Part shown: in pieces, positions 31,996 to 42,954 of the stretch
Numbering within the stretch: position 1 is the first letter of the stretch
How the letters are laid out: every line of letters begins with the position of its first letter
Origin: Polynucleobacter necessarius
GTDB lineage: Bacteria > Pseudomonadota > Gammaproteobacteria > Burkholderiales > Burkholderiaceae
Direction of reading: 5' to 3'
DNA: 64,000 nucleotides
Assembly: GCF_900095205.1 (NCBI RefSeq)
Contig: NZ_LT606951.1
Span: 806,001 to 870,000, forward strand
Position numbers and translations under genes: made by a program
The notes under the pieces: generated by a model
Databases searched by the model: none
The model's input: the letters and a program-made list of their open reading frames with translations, nothing else
Told to the model about the DNA's origin: nothing

Positions 31996-33799
31996 GTGAC
32001 TCGACCTAGCCGCCGTGTTGTGCCTCGGTTGCGTTTTGCCCGTTTACCTCTCGCCGTTGCTTGCGCTGCATTGGTATTTGCAGGATGCACCACTCCAATT
32101 ACGAAGGAGTGGTGATGCGCCTGATGGACCTGAATATGTTCGGTGGATTGGATGTCTGATGCATTTCGTGCGCTGTTGAACAGCAATTGCCACGCCCTAA
32201 AAGAGCTTTGGCGGCAAGACTTTGAGAGTGAAGAGCTCGATGGTCTGATTGATGCCGCTCTAACGAACAACTACGACTTGCGTGTTGCCGTTGCTAGGGT
32301 TGCCCAAACTCGAGCACAGGCTGATGTAGTTAAGGCAAATGAATCGCCAACAATCGATGTTGGCGGGTCCCTACCGCAATCAAGCTCCTGCCCTCGGCCC
32401 TGGATATGCATCTAGCACCTCACAGTGGTATAGCCAACCTGTATGGCAGGTTGGTTTTCTAGCCAACTATGAGGTCGACCTCTGGGGGAGAAAAGGCTTT
32501 AATACGCAATCTGTATTCTCGCAAGTGTTGGCCAGTGAGTACAACCGACAAGCAGTTGCCTTGAGCCTGGTTGGTGACACTGCTACAACCTATTTCTTGG
32601 TGACATCATTGGATGAGCGTGTTGCTCTGTAGGTGAGCGCAACTTAGAAGCCATCCGCACTGTTGGCAAAGGTCTGCAAAAACGGGTAGATCGTGGTGAT
32701 GCCACGATTATTGATTTGTCACAACAGTTGATTTTGCAAACCAATACCGAAGCTTCTGTTACTGCTTTAAAACTGCAACGAGAACGTGCCTTCAATCGTC
32801 TAGCAGCCCTAGTTGGTAGAACTCCTTCTACATTGAAGTTGCAAGCACGTTCGATTGAAAAAATTAAGATCCCTGTTGTTTCTCCAGGCTTGCCATCTGA
32901 TTTGCTCTGTCGTCGTCCCGATGTCAGAAGAGCGGAGGCTGCATTGGAGGCTGCAAAGGCTGACTTGTATGCTGCTCGGGCCAATTTATTGCCTACCTTT
33001 GCACTGACGGGTGGCGCTGGTTATGGTTCTTTCCTGTTATCTCAATTAACAATGCCTCAAAGCTTGTTCTACAATATCATAGCCAATATTTTACAAAATG
33101 TATTTGATGGCGGTAAGAGGCGTGCAGAAATACAAGTTGCAAGCGCAAAGAATGTAGAGCTATTAAAGGCTTACGCAAATGCAGTCCTATCGTCTTTACG
33201 TGACGTAGAGGATAGTTTGTCTGGTGTGAATTTGACGGCTAAGCAATACGATGCTTTAAATGACTCTCGCGTTCGTGCGCAACGTCTTGCAGAGATGAGT
33301 GCTAAGGTGGTTGAAAGAGGTGGCATGGATTATGTGCAGCTTTATGAAATTCAACGTACTGTTCTCATAGCTGAAGACTCTGCCATCGCTGCTCGTAATG
33401 ACCAACTACGAGCTTCTGTCGATCTTTTCAAAGCAATCGGTGGCGGTACCACATTGGATAACGATCCCTGCCTAGGTGGTGGACGTCTTCCAAAGGCTGA
33501 TGCACGCTGGGTCGAGCAACAAGAGAAGGTTGATTCTGTTTTTGCTAAGAAGACAGCGGTGGGTGTAAATGCTGCTGGTCAACCTGCTTACGAGAAGAAG
33601 GGGGGCTAAGGGCGGTGTAGGCCCATCGCTCAATCAAAGTCCTCTGCAGTCTCCTGGAGTGGATTTTGATCTCCGCCCGCCTCCTAAAGCGCCTGCAGCA
33701 ATTTCTGGTGATACGGCTCCCAATACGCCACAGGCAATGCCGATGCCAATTATGCAACAAAACCCTAGAGCGGAATTGAAAAGGTTTCTTGAGTTATGA
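31996..33799 (+). pseudogene. outer-membrane efflux/secretion channel lipoprotein (TolC/NodT family), broken
   Basis: Outer-membrane factor of a tripartite or type I secretion system. GTG 31996 opens a signal sequence with the lipobox VFAGC. The family blocks are ELWRQDFESEELDGLIDAAL, NNYDLRVAVARVAQTRAQAD, NYEVDLWGRKGF, LVGDTATTYFLV, and a long clean stretch at 32716-33609 (LCRRPDVRRAEAALEAAKAD; QNVFDGGKRRAEIQVA). Breaks: about 32100-32200 (several), near 32385, near 32630, and near 33605, after which a Pro-rich tail continues to 33799. The tail overlaps the start of the ABC gene by 4 bases, so the locus was a tight operon. Confidence 0.85.
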
Positions 33800-35970
33800 A
33801 TAAATTTATTCAATCCCTAAAAGATCTATATGAAAAGCTGGTGCAGCTTTTAGGTAATCTTTTGGGCGCATTAGGTTATATCTACGACTTTTTGTTGCGT
33901 GCAGGTACAGCCCTTTATCAAGTCGTAAAGAATGATGTGCTGGCAGTGCAGCGTAAGATTTGGGGCTCTCGTGGAGAGATTAAAGGTCATTCAAGTGACG
34001 CGGTTAGTCTGGCAAAGGAGCAATCAAAGATTTTGATTGCTAAATTAAATCCTACTTATTGGGCGCCACTATTTCTCACGCAGTATCGTCAGTTTAAGAA
34101 TGTATGTAATAGGGAGTGGGCTACTTTTACTTATGATATTCATAACCTGATCATTCGTTTGAAGCAGATGTGTCATCCAACTGATGCTCAACGAGTAGTG
34201 GGACTGCTTTCTCCATTAGATGCTGAGCGCACTACGATCATTGCCGCAAGTATTGTCATTAACTTATTAGCCTTGGCATTTCCATTGTTAATGTTGCAGT
34301 TATATGACCGTATTTTGCCCAATCAGTCATTAGATACTTTAGGAATTGTAACGGTGGCAGTAGGCCTTGCTGTAGCGGTTGAATCGATTATTCGTGCGCT
34401 GCGTTCATTTACTACTGTATGGATCTCTGCGCGTTTTGAACATCGCGCATTAATTGCAGTGGCTGAAAGAACCTTAGCCGAGCCATTGCATGAGTTTGAG
34501 CGCAAGGGCACAGGCGCTGTGATGGATGGCTTTAAATCAGTTTCCACACTTAAATACCACTATTCAGGACAAACGTTTCAACAGTTGATGGATTTACCGT
34601 TTACCTTGTTGTACGTGTTCATTGTTTTTATCCTTAGCCCGTGGGTTGGCCTTTTATTGTTTACTGGCTATTGCGTGTTTATTTTTATTACCTGGAGAAA
34701 TGGACGCAATGATCCAGAGTTAATTAAGGAGCAAAAACAAGCGGACCTTAGGCGGGCAAATTTCTTAAATGAAACGCTGGGTAATGTCCATACGCTTAAG
34801 TCAATGACTATGGAGTCATTGATGCTCCGCAGATATGAGCGTCTTCAAGAGGGTTGTGCGCGAATTATGTCCAAGGTGACTTATGCCTTAGACATGTCCT
34901 CTGGTATTGGCGCTATTTTTTCACCATTGATGAACATGATGGCAGTGGCTCTTGGCGCTTGGTTGGTTATTGCGGGGCATTTAACAAATGGTGAGTTAGC
35001 TGCTTGTATTTTGTTGGGCATGCGCTCTTTGTCTCCTCTCCAAAGATTGGGTGGCATGTGGGCCAAGTATCAGCAGGATGAAGTCTTGAGGGATGAATTA
35101 GCAACGATCTTGAAGCAGCCAGGTTTGGTGGTAGAGCCTCGTTCGATGGATTTAATGCCAATTGCAGTTGAGCGCCCACTTAAACCAGCTGGTCTAAAGT
35201 TTGAAAACGTCACCTATGGTTTCCCTGGCTTAAAAACCAATTTATTCACTGACCTCTCTTTTGATGTTGCTCCTGGAGAATGTTTGGTTATCAAAGGAGA
35301 CAGTGGCTCTGGACGCAGCACTCTATTGCAGCTCATGGCCGGGATCCTAACGCCTAATTCAGGTGTAATTTCTATTGATGCTCAATCTATTGAAGAGATC
35401 GATATCAACCTCATTACCGAAAAAGTTGCCTATCTCCCGCAAAAGGCGGTGATGTTTGAGGGCTCTTTATTAGATAACGCGAGCGTATTTGATCCTGCTA
35501 GAGTTGAACGAGCACTCAATACAGCTAAAACATTAGGTTTAGGCGACTTTGTTTCTAAGATGCCTCGTGGCTGGGATTCGATTGTGGGTGATATGGCTGC
35601 TGATTCATTGCCGCCAGGATATCGTCAACGAATCGCCATCGTAAGAGCGCTCTCTAACCAGCCTAATATTAGTTTGACGATGCCACCTCTGTAATGGATT
35701 TCGAAGGGGACGCGGTCTTCTTAAGATTCTTAGAGACCATCCGAGGTAAGGTAACTTTAGTAATCGTTTCACAAAGACCATCTTTCCTGCGTTTGGCAAA
35801 TCGGACGATGTTCTTGCATGAGGGACATTTATTAGATATTGAGCCTAGTAAGGTCAGTACTATTCGCGAGATCAATAGTGCTTCATCTGAAAAGATGGGG
35901 ATGGTCTCATCTCAAGATCTACCAGCAAACTATCAACCAATTGCCAAGAGTGAGTATTTCACTTCCCCAT
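33796..35970 (+). pseudogene. type I secretion ABC transporter (permease and ATPase), frameshifted
   Basis: An exporter of the HlyB/LapB type without an obvious C39 peptidase domain. The N-terminal 130 residues form a helical extension (LLGNLLGALGYIYDFLLRAG), then the membrane domain follows (about residues 150-440). The ATPase has Walker A KGDSGSGRSTLLQLM, Q-loop VAYLPQKAVMFEGSLLDN, and a divergent signature L-P-P-G-Y-R-Q-R in place of LSGGQ. A one-base shift at about 35670 breaks Walker B (F-D-D-A-T-S in the other frame) just before MDFEGDAVFLRFLETIRGK and VSQRPSFLRLA. The frame after that carries an unrelated-looking tail to about 35970, where a second ATPase fragment begins. Confidence 0.82.
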
Positions 35971-36231
35971 ATAAATCTAATATTGGCTCGAGCCTACTTA
36001 ACACGTGCTCCTATCATGCTCTTTGATGAGCCTGGTGCAGGCTTGGATGATGAGGGCGATCAGAAGTTTATGGAAACTCTGCAAGCCCTTAAAGGCAAGG
36101 CAACCGTAATATTCATTAGCCATCGCCCAAGTCATATTCGCTTAGCTGACACTTTATTAGTTTTAGACAAGGGTTACCTTAGAGCAGCAGGGCCCCCTGA
36201 CGTCCTTTTGAAGCAGTCTACTTCTGCGTAA
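35971..36231 (+). pseudogene. C-terminal remnant of a second ABC ATPase
   Basis: About 86 residues of an ATP-binding domain without its membrane part or Walker A: INLILARAYLTRAPIMLFDE (end of signature helix and Walker B), PGAGLDDEGDQKFMETL (D-loop) and KATVIFISHRPSHIRLAD (H-loop with His). The preceding ABC gene already has its own Walker B, D-loop and switch region, so this is a second copy. A tandem pair of exporters, with most of the second lost by deletion near 35970, explains it best. It ends 39 bases before the HlyD gene. Confidence 0.7.
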
Positions 36232-36270
36232 TGCAGTTTTAATTAATTAATCACAAAACGAGTTGACCTT

Positions 36271-37477
36271 ATGAGTACGCAACCAGATACCAATTCTGAA
36301 GATCAAGCGAAGATAATTTTGGGTGGGCGCACTGACAACTATGTTGCCAAAGCAATCTTGCTTGAAGAAGCAGCCCCGCCTGCGTATATGCGCACGACTG
36401 TAAAGTTAGCTTGCTATGCGATCGGCATTTTCTTTTTGTGGTCTCTATTTGCTACGTTAGATGTAGTGGCTGTGGCGCCTGGTCAAATCATGCCGATTCA
36501 GGCGGTGAAGATTATTCAACACGTTGATGGCGGTCGTATTGCAACCATTGACGTTGTGGACGGTCAGTCAGTAACCGAAGGCCAGGTACTCATGCGGTTG
36601 AATTCAACTGAAGCTGGCGCTGAATATCAGACTTTGTCGGCCAAGTATTGGGGCTTGTACGCTAGGGTAGAGCGTTTACGCTCTCTTTTAAGCGATCGCC
36701 CAGCAGATTTTTCGAAGATCCCTGCGGAGTATGGCGATATGGTGAAAGAGCAGGAATTCGCCCTAAAGACATCAAAAGATCAAATTAATCAATTACAAAA
36801 TGAAATCAAAATTTTGGGCGAAGTCAGTTCTATTCGTAGCGATCTAGCAAAGGAAAAGCTGGCAACTCGTGTCGCGGCCCTAGATGCGCAACGAAATTTA
36901 AGCCAAGCGCAAGCAGAGCTTTTGCGTTACCGCCGTACTAATATGGATGATTTAAATAATTCTTCATCTGAACTCGCACAGACTGAAGAACAACTCACTA
37001 AATTACGTGACCGCTTAGATCGTGTAGATGTTCTGTCTCCAGTTGATGGGGTAGTGCAGGACCTCAAATTCCGTACGATTGGTGGTGTAGTTCCTCCTGG
37101 TGCAACTTTGATGAATGTCGTTCCATTGGATGGCAAGACGCATGCAGAAGTGCGTGTTTCTCCAACTGACATTGGATTCGTGAAAAAAGGACAGGCAGCT
37201 CGTCTGAAGATTGGCACCTTCGGACTTCATGCGCTATGGCACGATTAACGGCACCGTTTCGATGGTTTCTTCTTACAGCGCCTTAGATGAGAAGCAGCAG
37301 CCTTTCTTCAAGGTTATTGTTAGCTTGCCTCAAACTTTTGTAAGCAGCAACGAAGATAAGACGATTGATCCTGGTATTACAGTTCAGGCAGATATCGTGA
37401 CAGACCATCAATCAGTTCTTCGTTACGTGCTGCGACCAATATTTGTAGCCTTTAAACAAGGTATGCGTGAGCGCTAG
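36271..37477 (+). pseudogene. HlyD-family membrane fusion protein, frameshifted
   Basis: The periplasmic adaptor of a type I secretion system, linking the ABC exporter with the outer-membrane channel. From ATG 36271: a single membrane helix near residues 45-65 (LACYAIGIFFLWSLFATLDV), a lipoyl half-motif (IIQHVDGGRIATIDVVDGQS), a long coiled coil (residues about 120-235), the second lipoyl half (DRVDVLSPVDGVVQDLKF), and a beta-barrel part. A one-base shift near 37215-37225 (IGTF...) moves the last 85 residues to another frame, ending FVAFKQGMRER. Only one lesion is visible, so this is a young pseudogene or a sequence error. Confidence 0.86.
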
Positions 37478-37489
37478 AAACTTGAGAGT

Positions 37490-39228
37490 GTATTTAATTC
37501 TTTCTCTATAGGCGTTTTAGAAATCAATCATGGCCACCTTAAAAATAGCCCTGATAAAAGCCTATCTTTATCTGAACGCCAACAGCAAATTCTTGGGCTG
37601 TTGGCCGAAGGTAAAAGTAATAAAGAAATTGCAGCAGACTTAGCGATTGAACAAGGAACGGTTAAGCAGCATTTTATTGTTTAAAAAGCTCGGTGTTGTG
37701 AGTCGCGCAAAGGCGGCTGTTGTTGCAGAACGGTTGCTGAAAGCGAGTAATGGTCATCAAGCAGAATCAGGTATTCATAAGGCGCTAGCTTAAAAGAGTG
37801 GCTCGGGATCCAAAAAAGGCGAACGTTATCAGTGGTGCTTAATATCTGCTGTCAGTTTGGCGCTTCCTGATTTTGTTGCTAATGTAAATAGCTTCGAATC
37901 CACTTCAATCCGAAATCATTTTCTGGCAGATTTACAAAAACAAGCCGAATTATTGCTTGATAGTTTGGATGGAAGACTTTCTATTTCTCCTGATGGAAGT
38001 TTAGTGGCCTGGTTTGGTCACCCTAAGGCTCATTTGGATGATGCTGATAGGGCTGCGTATTTTGCTCAATTCATGTCTGAATGGATGAAGCGTTATGCAG
38101 AAAAAACCTTCTTCGTTGACTGGCAAGATTGATCTTGGTATTGGTGTTGCCTCTCATCCAGAATTGGTTGAGGAGGGGGTGGATAGTCTTTATGTAGCTG
38201 ATGCATATCGTAAAGCAGTAATGCCGGCTCAACACTCAAAAATCCTGCATCGACCTATCTCCGATTATTTAACCAAAAAATTATCACTAAATTCTTTGCC
38301 CTGGCTGGATATTCGCACTCGCGAGGGAGGTAAAGCTATTGAGCTGCGTCAAGTTGGTGAGGTTTGCGCGATTGGGCCTAGCTCATCCGCTCTAGCGGAC
38401 TGTAGCTTACAGTGGGGTGGGGCCTACCCTTCATGAATAGAATTTGTGAGAATGTGCAAGAAGGGGCTGCGCAATGGCTTGCGATTGAATCCCGGCCCCC
38501 AATCGCTGCGAGTTCTCTAATGGATACGATGGGTAACTTTGCCCACTCAAAAGCATTCAGTTGTTGCGCTTGAGGGCGCCGAATAATAATCGTCGCGATC
38601 GTTTGCTTGCTAGCTATTCTAGGCAAATCGAAGTTTTCTTTGATTCACTTGGGTTGGAAGAGAAAAAAGTACACAGTACCGCAGGGGAGAGAATTGCTGG
38701 ATTGTTAGCTCAAATTGCACAGTTTGCTCCATTGATGGTGGAGCTCTACAGATTTAAAACATTAGATTCATTCAAGATGTTGTTAGGTGATTCAGGAATT
38801 GATTTGCTCGCAGCTCGGTCAATCATTGTTGTGGCCGCAAATCTGCCGCAAACCGGCAAACCTGCGCACGTTTATTGGGATCACGACCTACCGAGCAACC
38901 CTTTTCTCGTACTTTTACGATGGCGCAGCCAGAAGGTACTGTATTCCCAAAAGGAATTCAGGTTGATTTCCAGGTGATGTTAAACAGCCTATCTGATACT
39001 GCACGCACCATCTTAATTAGTGCAGCGAATAATCCGCAGATTTCTCTAGCGACTTCAATTGCCCAAGAATGTGAATCTCATCACAAAGCTCAGGCTGCAA
39101 TACATGAGTTGACCAGTTTCGGCCTCATCGTTCCTAACGTGGATGGTGGTTTTGATTTTAGGGACTCCAATACGATTGATGCTGTTCGTCAATCGGATGC
39201 AATACCCCTAGGTATAGCCACATCATGA
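37490..39228 (+). pseudogene. LuxR-type HTH joined to a cyclase-like domain, broken
   Basis: The 5' part is a LuxR/GerE helix-turn-helix ([35 protein letters not shown]). A shift near 37675 is followed by KKLGVVSRAKAAVVAERLL. No receiver domain is visible, so the N-terminus may be lost. A TAA at about 37792 is followed almost directly by a domain resembling class III cyclases (LLDSLDGRLSISPDGSLVAW), suggesting one original protein. Further shifts lie near 38095, 38400-38560 and 38900. The rest (38561-39228) is helical and unfamiliar, ending in IDAVRQSDAIPLGIATS. Its stop overlaps the next start by 4 bases. The lesions are clear; one gene versus two is unsettled. Confidence 0.6.
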
Positions 39229-40154
39229 GCGCTAGAGTGACAAAATATTTTTATCAATTTACCCTTAGTTTGGGTATGTTTGCTTTATCAGGGCTGTCTT
39301 TAGTAAATTTTGCTCATGCCAAAAATGATTCAACGTTAGCATTTGGTACATTCGCTTACTCTTATTCCTTGCAGGCGGAATTCAGCAAAGGTTTAATCAG
39401 CACATCTCCAGCGGCATCTACAGTTCCATCGAATCCTCTTATTGATGAGAAGGGTGATCGAGCTGTAGTGGTTGGAATACGTGGTCCTATATCTAAAAAT
39501 ACTTTAGCTTCATTAAGGCAAGCTTTACCCAAAGTAAATGGCAACCCCATCCCCGCGGGCTTGATTGTCTTACTGGATTCTGCGGGTGGTGATGGAGTGG
39601 CTGCTATGGAAATGGGGCGCTTATTGCGCAAAGCAAATGCACATACTTTCGTTACCGGACAATGCGCTAGCGCATGCATATTGGTTCTTGCTAGCGGTGT
39701 AGTTCGTGCTGCACCAGCTTATACCATTGGCATTCATCGGGGGCGCATCACCGTTAGCGACAATAATGGACAAATACTAAAAGAAATTGATATCAAAAAT
39801 GACCCTGCTGCAAGGCGGCAACTTGAAACCTTTGAGAAAACACTACCTGCCTATTTTGCAGATAGGGGTCTACCACCTGATTTATTCTTAGCCATGCAGC
39901 AACATGAATATAAAGGTGTTTATCGTCTAAGCGGCGAGGAAATCGTCTTCTACGGATTGAGTGGATTTGATTCAGGCTATTTAGCCCAACGTGCTCAATT
40001 GTTTCAAGAAATGATAGGCCCTTATCATATGGATAAAGATGAGTTACATCGATGTACTCTCAAGGTGGCATCGCGCTGCGCAGAGTTTGATCAACTGCAT
40101 ACTGTCTTTATTCAGCGTTATAAGAATGTATTAAAAGACCCTTACCTAAACTAA
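39225..40154 (+). CDS. periplasmic ClpP/crotonase-fold protein
   Basis: A 309-residue open frame with a signal peptide (FTLSLGMFALSGLSLVNFAHA). The core resembles COG3904-type predicted periplasmic ClpP-like proteins: a beta strand AVVVGIRGPIS, then GLIVLLDSAGGDGVAAMEMG (oxyanion-loop-like), then the likely nucleophile elbow TGQCASACILVLASG, whose Ser lies in C-A-S-A-C, and IGIHRG with a His. The two Cys around the Ser are typical of this group. The substrate is unknown. It is the only intact gene of the secretion/surface locus and overlaps the preceding regulator by ATGA. A TPR/beta-barrel gene follows 11 bases later. Confidence 0.72.
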   Translation: MSARVTKYFYQFTLSLGMFALSGLSLVNFAHAKNDSTLAFGTFAYSYSLQAEFSKGLISTSPAASTVPSNPLIDEKGDRAVVVGIRGPISKNTLASLRQALPKVNGNPIPAGLIVLLDSAGGDGVAAMEMGRLLRKANAHTFVTGQCASACILVLASGVVRAAPAYTIGIHRGRITVSDNNGQILKEIDIKNDPAARRQLETFEKTLPAYFADRGLPPDLFLAMQQHEYKGVYRLSGEEIVFYGLSGFDSGYLAQRAQLFQEMIGPYHMDKDELHRCTLKVASRCAEFDQLHTVFIQRYKNVLKDPYLN

Positions 40155-40165
40155 GTAATTAAAGC

Positions 40166-41526
40166 GTGTCCAATTTTTTCATTCCATTTCACAAAAGATC
40201 GCTAGGTCTTAAACTGCGAGATTTCTTGCAGATGACCTGTTTGGTCTTGCTTTGTACCTGCGCAAATTTTTCGATGGCAGCAGTGCCGGATGAAATGAAA
40301 GTCTTGATTGAAAAAGGCAAAGCAAAAGAAGCATATGAATTGGATAACCAACGTCCAGAACTCATGGGTGAAACTTTGTTTGATTACTACTATGGTGTTG
40401 CCGCGGTAGATTCAGGGAGAGTTTCTTTAGGGGTACTTTCTCTAGAGCGCGTGTTGCTGGTGGATCCGAATAACGATTTAGTACGTCTAGAGTTGGCTCG
40501 CGCATATTTTTCTTTAGGTGAATATCAAAGAGCAAAAGAAGAATTTGAAGAGGTAAAGAAACGTCAACCTCCTGCCGGAGTTCTCTCAACCATTGCTATT
40601 TATCTTGATGCTATTAAAAAAAAGAGGGGCAGTATAAGCCAGTGTATGGGGCTTACATTGAGCCAGGAATTGGCTACAACAGTAACGTAAATACCGCAGC
40701 CGCTATCAATAACATTATTTTGCCTTACTGGGGCTCAGTCTTTTTGTCACCAACGGCATTGCCACAACATTCTGTGTTTACCTACGATAGCGTAGGCGTT
40801 AATGCAGTAGTTCCAATTGATAATAATGTCAGCGGCTTTGTAAATGTAAATACTAGTCAGCAGCGCTATTCTCAAATTAGTGGATATAACTTAGATGTAA
40901 CGAATGCAACAACTGGTGTTAAGTATGCAGACGGCCCAAACTTATTAGTTGCCTTTGGCAGCTTAGCAAAGCTCGATCAAGTTCCCGTACCAAATACTGG
41001 TGGTGGGAGCAGAGTATGTTCGTCAATTAAAAGAAACGCAGTCCATATTGCTCGGCGGTGGCAGTACTCGTATGAACTATGGCTCTCAATATAGTGCATA
41101 TGATTCCACGTTGAATGTAGGTACTGTTGGGTTATCGCAAGGCATTTCCAACCACGCGCTGGAAACCAGTGGTTGATGTCGGCGCAAATTACGCTAGTCA
41201 AATTAATACTTCTAATAGACCCGATCTTGCTCGTCACATTGGTGGCGGTACTGTCCAGTTAAGCATGGTTCCTACCGATAAGTGGGGCGTGACCTTGAGT
41301 ATTGGTTATGCGCGAAGCAACTATCAGGCACCCGATATCGTTTATCAAGCTGGACGTAGCGATAATTTACTTTCTGGTAATGCCGTATTGCAATATAAGT
41401 TGACTAAAGAGTTAAGCGCACGATTAGAGGGCACTTTTTATAACAATACCTCTAAATTTGCCCCTGTATTCATATCAGCAATGGACAGGCGCATTAAAAC
41501 TGCGCTACGATTGGAGTTCAAACTGA
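40166..41526 (+). pseudogene. TPR plus outer-membrane beta-barrel protein, broken
   Basis: The start at 40166 is a non-ATG (GTG) codon giving MSNFFIPFHKRSLGLKLRDF and a hydrophobic signal. Tetratricopeptide-like helices follow (GVAAVDSGRVSLGVLSLERV, VRLELARAYFSLGEYQRAKE). A shift near 40625 leads to the beta-rich part (AYIEPGIGYNSNVNTAAAIN), with shifts near 41000 and 41130 and one near 41465. The true C-terminus is then readable as QQWTGALKLRYDWSSN, ending in TGA 41524-41526, with alternating and aromatic residues of a barrel's last strand. The architecture resembles SlpT/surface-assembly barrels with a TPR N-terminus, but I cannot name the family. FecR follows 27 bases on. Confidence 0.7.
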
Positions 41527-41552
41527 TGTCGTATCTACAGGGTCAATTATTT

Positions 41553-42900
41553 ATGTACCCATTCTTTTCACGATTCTCAAAAGCAGCAAAATGCTTTGCA
41601 TTAGTATTAGTAATAGTCGTGATTTCATCTCTGCTTACGAATGCATATGCGCAAAATAATGCCGAAGCAGGGCGTTTATTAATGTCAATTGGTGATGTCA
41701 AGATTGCTCGTAATGGCCAAACCATTCCTGCGCCTAAAGGCACGGCTGTTCTATCTGGTGACTCCGTTATTACGGGCGTTGCTAGTAATGCACAAATTCG
41801 TATGAGTGACGTTGCTATCATTGCATTACGAGCTCAAACAGAATTTAAGATTAACGAATACAAGTTCAACGGTAGATCTGATGGATCAGAAAAGGCCAAC
41901 CTGAGTTTGGTAAAGGGTGGTGTGCGCGCTGTAACAGGCCCTATTGGCCGTGAAAATAAAGACAATCTTCAGGTCAATGCAGTTGTCGCTACTGTAGGTA
42001 TCCGCGGTGCAGGCTACAACCTGAACTACTGTGATGGTAATTGCTTGAATCTCGACAAGACTCCTGTAAAGGATGGTCTTTATGCTGGTGTATTTGAAGG
42101 GCAGATAACCATCAAAAATAAAGCAGGCACTGAGTCATTGGGCGTGGATCAATTCGCTTATGTCGCTGATGACAATTCACAAGCTAAGCGTTTAACCCAA
42201 CCGCCTAATTTTTTGCCCGATCCATTTAGCTGGTCAGAAATCTGCCAAACCTAAAGGTAAAGGAAATACTACTGATATACCTTCACTTGCAGTTGCAGTC
42301 GATCCTCCTGCAAAGGGCGCAGATCAGCAAGTAGCTATGCCGAGCTCTCCGTTGCTACTGTTAATGGGTATGGTCATTAATCCATCACCTTATTTAGTAA
42401 CAGGTATTTCGCCGTTTGCCCCCTATGAATCTCAGCTCTATAACAAGCCGAAGGGTGATGGGATATCCCCGCTCTCACGGGTAGTTTTGCCTTTTACTTG
42501 CAGAAGGCAGAGGTTTGGCCTACTGGCCCAATCCAATCGGATTGTCTGCCACCACATAATGTTTCTATTGATTTAAATCCACTGACTATTCCATCACCAC
42601 CAAATCCTGCTAACGCTACTGGTTTAAATTCAATCGCAACTGCCGGATCTGGAATTAATACTTATGTCACACAGATTAATCTTCCATCGGGATATGTTGT
42701 CAGTGGAACAAGCGTTCCTGTTCTCTTTTCAATTGGGTCTGCGCAACAAATTAGATGGCGGTAATTTAGCGGGCATTGTTTCTTGGGGTCGCTGGGCAAA
42801 TGGTAATGTGATTGTCGCGGACTATAACGATGGTAATTTGATTGCTATGCCAGCTAATGAGGGATTTCATTTCATTGTTGCATATCTCATAACAGCTTAA
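41553..42900 (+). pseudogene. FecR-domain surface protein, broken
   Basis: From ATG 41553 there is a signal peptide (CFALVLVIVVISSLLTNAYA), then a FecR domain (MSIGDVKIARNGQTIPAPKG, GDSVITGVASNAQIRMSD, GGVRAVTGPIG, AVVATVGIRGAGYNL). A shift near 42235 is followed by a low-complexity linker (DIPSLAVAVDPPAKGADQQV). Shifts near 42480 and 42750 follow, then a C-terminal piece containing AGIVSWGRWANGNVIVADYN. The 3' end after FHFIVAYLITA is unclear and probably deleted. FecR-domain proteins without an ECF sigma factor often accompany type I-secreted adhesins, which fits the neighbours. No sigma factor or giant adhesin gene remains here. Confidence 0.72.
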
Positions 42901-42928
42901 AGTGTAGGCGTAAACAGGGCTTTTGGGC

Positions 42929-42946
42929 CTCATTCTTTTCAATGAG
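42929..42946 (+). repeat. short perfect hairpin before the pilin gene
   Basis: CTCATT (42929-42934) and AATGAG (42941-42946) flank a C-T-T-T-T-C loop just upstream of the pilin start at 42955. There is no T run, so it is not a usual terminator. It could affect initiation or mark the end of the fecR message. Confidence 0.35.
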
Positions 42947-42954
42947 AGATCGCC

